A stretch of 64,000 nt of DNA from positions 186,001 to 250,000 of the forward strand of contig VICG01000019.1 in the NCBI GenBank assembly GCA_008692225.1, in the 5' to 3' direction. Position 1 is the first letter of the stretch. Each line of letters begins with the position of its first letter. Both the position numbers and the translations under genes were made by a program. Of the stretch, positions 59,801 through 64,000 are shown one piece after another. The DNA is from Monilinia fructicola. Taxonomy: Eukaryota > Ascomycota > Leotiomycetes > Helotiales > Sclerotiniaceae. Below the pieces are notes generated by a model. It was not told the DNA's origin, ran no database searches, and saw only the letters and a list, made by a program, of their open reading frames with translations.

Positions 59801-62800
59801 GAAAAATAGTCAAATCAGCCACTATTATAATTCGCTTAAATATTAATATAATTTAAAAAATTTAAAATTGTATATTATAAAGCTTTATTTCAATTATTTA
59901 TATATAAAATTTTTTTTTAAATTATTTTTAATATTAAAGAATTTATATATATTTTAATATATTAGCATTTTGATGATATGTAAGGTAAAGCCATTTCAAT
60001 AAGAAGGTGATGGTCTAACAAAATATTTTTTTTTAAATTCAAATTTATTATTATTATAATTAATTTAAATTTTTATATAAATCAAAAATTTGAAATATTA
60101 TAGAATAAAGATTTGTTTAAATATCTTATATATAAAAATTTATATGAAATTATCTTTAAAATTGAAGAATTTATATTAATTTGAATTATTAATTATAAAA
60201 AAAATAATTGGTTAAAATAAAAGTATTATAAAGTAATAAAATCTCAATAAATATAATATTTTAAATCATTTTTTTATATATTAATATTAATTTAATTTTT
60301 TATATTATAAAAATCTAAAAAAAGCTAATATTGAATTAAAACGAATATAAAGCTTTATAATATTTTTTCAAATATTAAAATTCAAATTATTCATTATAAA
60401 AGTATAATATATATTTTAAAATGAATAAATTAATTTGGTTAAATGTAATAAATTGTTATGAATAAATTTATATTAATTTTATTGGTTTGATTTCATTAGG
60501 TATAAACAAAACTTTTAAAAAGTAATACTTTAATAAGAGATAAAAGTATTTTAATTGTATTATTAATTTGATTAATAATACGATTTATAATTTCTTATAT
60601 ATATATCAATCTTTAATTTATTAATCTTAATATTCTTTAACAAAAAAACAAAAAAGCTTTATTTTACATTAGTATATATAAACTTAGTTATAAATAGCAA
60701 AATAGGGAATATTTTATATTCTAAATAAATATATTTAAATATTTCTTTTATTTTTTTAATTTTTAATTTTTAAATATTATTTATTTCAATATTAATAAAA
60801 ATATATAATATTTATTTCAATATTAATATTAATATATAATACTTTTTTAAATATTGATATAAATATATAATATTTATTTTAAATTAATATAAATGTAGAA
60901 TATTTATTTAATATAAATATATAATATTTTTTTTCAATATTTATCTAAATATTTATTTTAATATTATTTTTATTATTATAGTTATTAATTATATTAATAT
61001 TAATATAATATTTTAAATAAAAGTATAAACCCTGTAAAAGTAACCATTATAGGAATTGAAAAAAGGAAACACTTTAATAATTATTCTAAAATTTTTTTTT
61101 GTAAGCTATAATCGATATTGGTTTATTTCGATAAAAGGGCTAATAGCCTACGAAAAATAATTGAATCAGCTATTATTATAATTCGTTTAAATATTAATAA
61201 AATTTAAAAATTGAAAATTGTATATTATAAAGATTGATTTTAATTTCTTATATATAAAATTTATTTTAAGATATTTTGAAAATTGAAGAATTTATATAGA
61301 TTTTAATATATTAGTATTTTAATGGTATATAAGGTAAAGCTATTTTGATAAAAGGATAATGATTTAACAAAAATATTTATTCTAATAACTATTTTATAAA
61401 TTTTTTCGCGGGCCATCATCGATAATAGCTTATTTCGATAGGGAAGGTGGTGATCTGCGAAAAATAATTGAATCGATCATTATTATAATTCGCTTAAATA
61501 TTAATATAATTTAAAAATTTAAAATTGTATATTATAAAGTTTTATTTAAATTATTTATATATAAAATTTATTTTAAATTATTTTCAATATTGAAGGATTT
61601 GTATATATTTTAATATATTAGCATTTTGATAGTATATAGGGTAAAGCTATTTTTGATAAAGAGATAATGATTTAATAAAATATTTATCTAAATTCGAATT
61701 TATTATTATTTTAATAACTTTAAATCTTTATATAAATTAAAAATTCAAAATACTATATAATAATAATTTTTTTCAATTTTTTTTATATATAATTTATATT
61801 AAATTATCTTTAAAATTAAAGGATTTGTATTAGTTTGAATTATTAGTTATATAAAAATGATTGGTTAAAGTAAGAGTATTATAGAGTAGTAGAATTTTGA
61901 AAAAATAAAATATTTTAAATAATATTTTTTATATATTAATATTAATTTAATTTTATATTATAAAAATTTAAAAAAAGTTAATATTTAATTAAAACAAATA
62001 AAAAGCTTTATAATATTTTTTAAAATTTCAAAATTCGAATTATTTATTATAAAGGTATAATATATATTTTTAAATAAGTAAGCTAATTTCTTTAAATGTA
62101 ATAAATTGTTGCAAGTATATTTATACTGATTTTATTGGTTTAATTTTAGTAGGTATAAATGAAACTTTTAAAGGATAATACTTTAGTAAAAGATAAAAGT
62201 GTTTTAATTATATTATTAAATATATTTTGATTATTAATATGATTTGTAATTTTTGTATATATATTAACTTTTGATTTGTTGGATTTAATATTTTTTAATA
62301 AAAAACAAAAAAGTTTTATGTTACGTTAGTATATATAAGTTTAATTATCAATGGTAGAGTAAGGAATATTTTATATTTTAAATGATTATATTTGGATATC
62401 TTTTTTTTAATTTATATTATTTTTTAATTTATATTATTTTAATTTATATTTTTTTTAATTTTCATTATTTTAATTTTTATTTTAATTTATAATTTTATTA
62501 TAATTATTATAATTATTATAATTATTATAATTATTATAATTATTAATAATATTAATTTTAATATAATATTTAAAATAAAAGTATTATCGTTGTAATAGTA
62601 ATTATTATAGAAATAAGAAAAAGAAAATACTTTAATAATTATTTTAATAACTATTCTATGAATTTTTTTGTGGGCTACTATTGGTGGTGGCCTATTTTGA
62701 TAGGGGGGGTGGTAGCCCACGAAAAATAATCGAATCAATTATTACTATAATTCGCTCAAATATTAATATAATTTAAAAATTTAAAATTGTATATTATAAA

Positions 62801-64000
62801 ACTTTATTTAAATAATTTATATATGAGATTAATTTTAAATTATTTCAAAAATTGAACGATCTGTATGGATTTTAATATATTAGTATTTTTGGTGGTATGT
62901 GGGGTAAAGCCATTTCTATAAGGGGGTAGTAGTTTAACAAAATATTTATTCTTATTCGAATCGGTTATTATTATAATTCGTTCAAATATTAATATAATTT
63001 AAAAATATAAAATTGTATTTTATAAAGCTTTATTTAAATTATTTATATCTAAAATTTCTTTTAAATTATTTTAAAAAATAAAGCATTTGTATTAATTTGA
63101 ATTATTAGCTATATAAAAATTATTAGTTAGGATGATGTAGGGTAGTTAAATATTTTAAAAAATATAATATTTTAAATAACATTTTTTATATATTTATATT
63201 AATTCAATTTTATATTATAAAAATTTAAAAAAAGCTAATATCGAATTAAAGTAATTAGGGGGCTTTATATTATTTTTCAAAATCTCAAAATTCGAATCAT
63301 TTATTATAAAGGTATAATATATATTTTAAAATAAGTAAAGTAATTTGTTTAAATGTGATAAACTGTTGTGAGTATATTTATACTAATTCTATTAGCTTAA
63401 TTTCATTAAATATAAATGGAACTTTTAGAGAGTAATATTTTAGTAAAAGATAGGGATATTCTAATGGTATTATTAATTTAATTAGTAATACAATTTATAA
63501 TTCTTTATATATATATTAATATTTAATTTGTTGGATTCAATACTTTTTAATAAAAAACGAAAAAGTTTCATTTTATGTTAGTATATATAAGTTCAATTAT
63601 AAATGGCAGAATGGGGAATATTTTATATTTTAAATGGTTATATTTAGATATTTCTTTTTTTTAATTTTTAACTTTTAATTATTAAATATTATTTTAATTA
63701 TTTTAATTATTATTTTAATTATTTTTATTTTAATTATTCTTCTTTTAATTATTATACTTATTTTTATTATATTTTTAATAATAATAATAATAATAAAATA
63801 TTAAAAACTATTAATAATATTAATATTAATATAATATTCAAAATAAAGGTATTAACTTTGTAAAAGTAATTGTTATTCAAATTGGGAAAAAAAACATTCT
63901 TTAATTAGAATAATTATTATAAGAATTAGGAAAAGAAAATATTTTAATAACTATTTTATAAATTTTTTTTATAGGCTACCATTGGTGATAATTTGTTTCG
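56856..64000. repeat. tandem array of about 1.3-kb units with hairpins (satellite-like), continues past window
   Basis: A hairpin-forming GC-richer block, in its best copies TTTCGTGGGC...GGTGGTAGCCC.CGAAA, recurs at about 56,860, 58,190, 59,750, 61,100, 61,400, 62,660 and 63,960, mostly 1.27-1.56 kb apart, with one 0.3-kb partial unit at 61,100-61,400. After each hairpin comes the same order of blocks: TATTATTATAATTCGCTTAA, TTATTTATATATAAAATTTA, then TGGTTTAACAAAATATTTAT, TTTATTATAAAGGTATAATA, GGTATAAATGAAACTTTTAA, and just before the next hairpin AAAGTAACCGCTATAGGAAT in the best copy. The first 250-300 bp of a unit is itself repeated within it. No open frame is convincing. The array is cut by the window end. 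Confidence 0.85.

Overview
This window looks like a repeat-rich, strongly AT-biased chromosome segment of a filamentous ascomycete (Pezizomycotina). Three things point there: long stretches of almost pure A/T full of TA and nearly lacking intact reading frames, decayed retrotransposons whose copies differ by C-to-T and G-to-A changes (the footprint of repeat-induced point mutation, RIP), and a full-length member of a PD-(D/E)XK nuclease plus protein kinase family that I associate with Pezizomycotina. I cannot name the species. It is not mitochondrial: no mitochondrial genes are visible, and the retroelements and fungal-type intron signals are nuclear.

Only three islands have normal base composition and real coding sequence. 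Island 1 (about 14.1-17.4 kb, minus strand) holds one large gene for an unrecognised, low-complexity, probably membrane-anchored protein. Island 2 (about 41.5-45.5 kb, plus strand) holds a Ulp1/SENP-type (C48) cysteine protease gene with one GC-AG intron, an intact catalytic set (His566, Asp583, Gln630, Cys636) and a long hexanucleotide repeat. A 2-base phase change in the repeat closes the frame, and the former 3' part, encoding a coiled coil, now lies out of frame and carries a nonsense codon. Island 3 (53.9-56.5 kb, plus strand) holds the apparently intact nuclease-kinase gene.

Everything else is mobile or repetitive DNA. A Ty3/gypsy pol relic lies on the minus strand at about 2.1-3.1 kb. 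A Ty1/copia relic with two recognisable 197-bp LTRs spans 29.28-34.92 kb on the plus strand. There are three copies of a 162-bp solo LTR; two keep perfect 5-bp target duplications. Several TIR or fold-back families have ends bounded by TA: 7,428-8,222 with a fragment near 22.2-22.4 kb; 17,531-18,144 and 20,079-20,713; 20,716-21,565 and 37,653-38,490; 45,903-46,848; 49,052-49,200 and 53,290-53,437. A further TIR family with tips like AGAAGGTTCCACGGGCCAAC occurs at 12.4-13.6 kb, left of 41,542, and at 47.56-53.92 kb. One of its ends lies within about 0.3-0.7 kb of each gene island, and two inverted copies bracket the Ulp1 island.

The last 7 kb (56.86-64.0 kb) is a tandem array of roughly 1.3-kb units, each starting with a GC-richer hairpin and containing smaller sub-repeats, which suggests satellite DNA of a subtelomere or centromere flank. 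The genes do not form an operon or pathway. They look like isolated accessory genes in a transposon-rich compartment: one intact (nuclease-kinase), one with intact catalytic residues but a broken tail (Ulp1-like), and one of unknown function with an uncertain 3' end.
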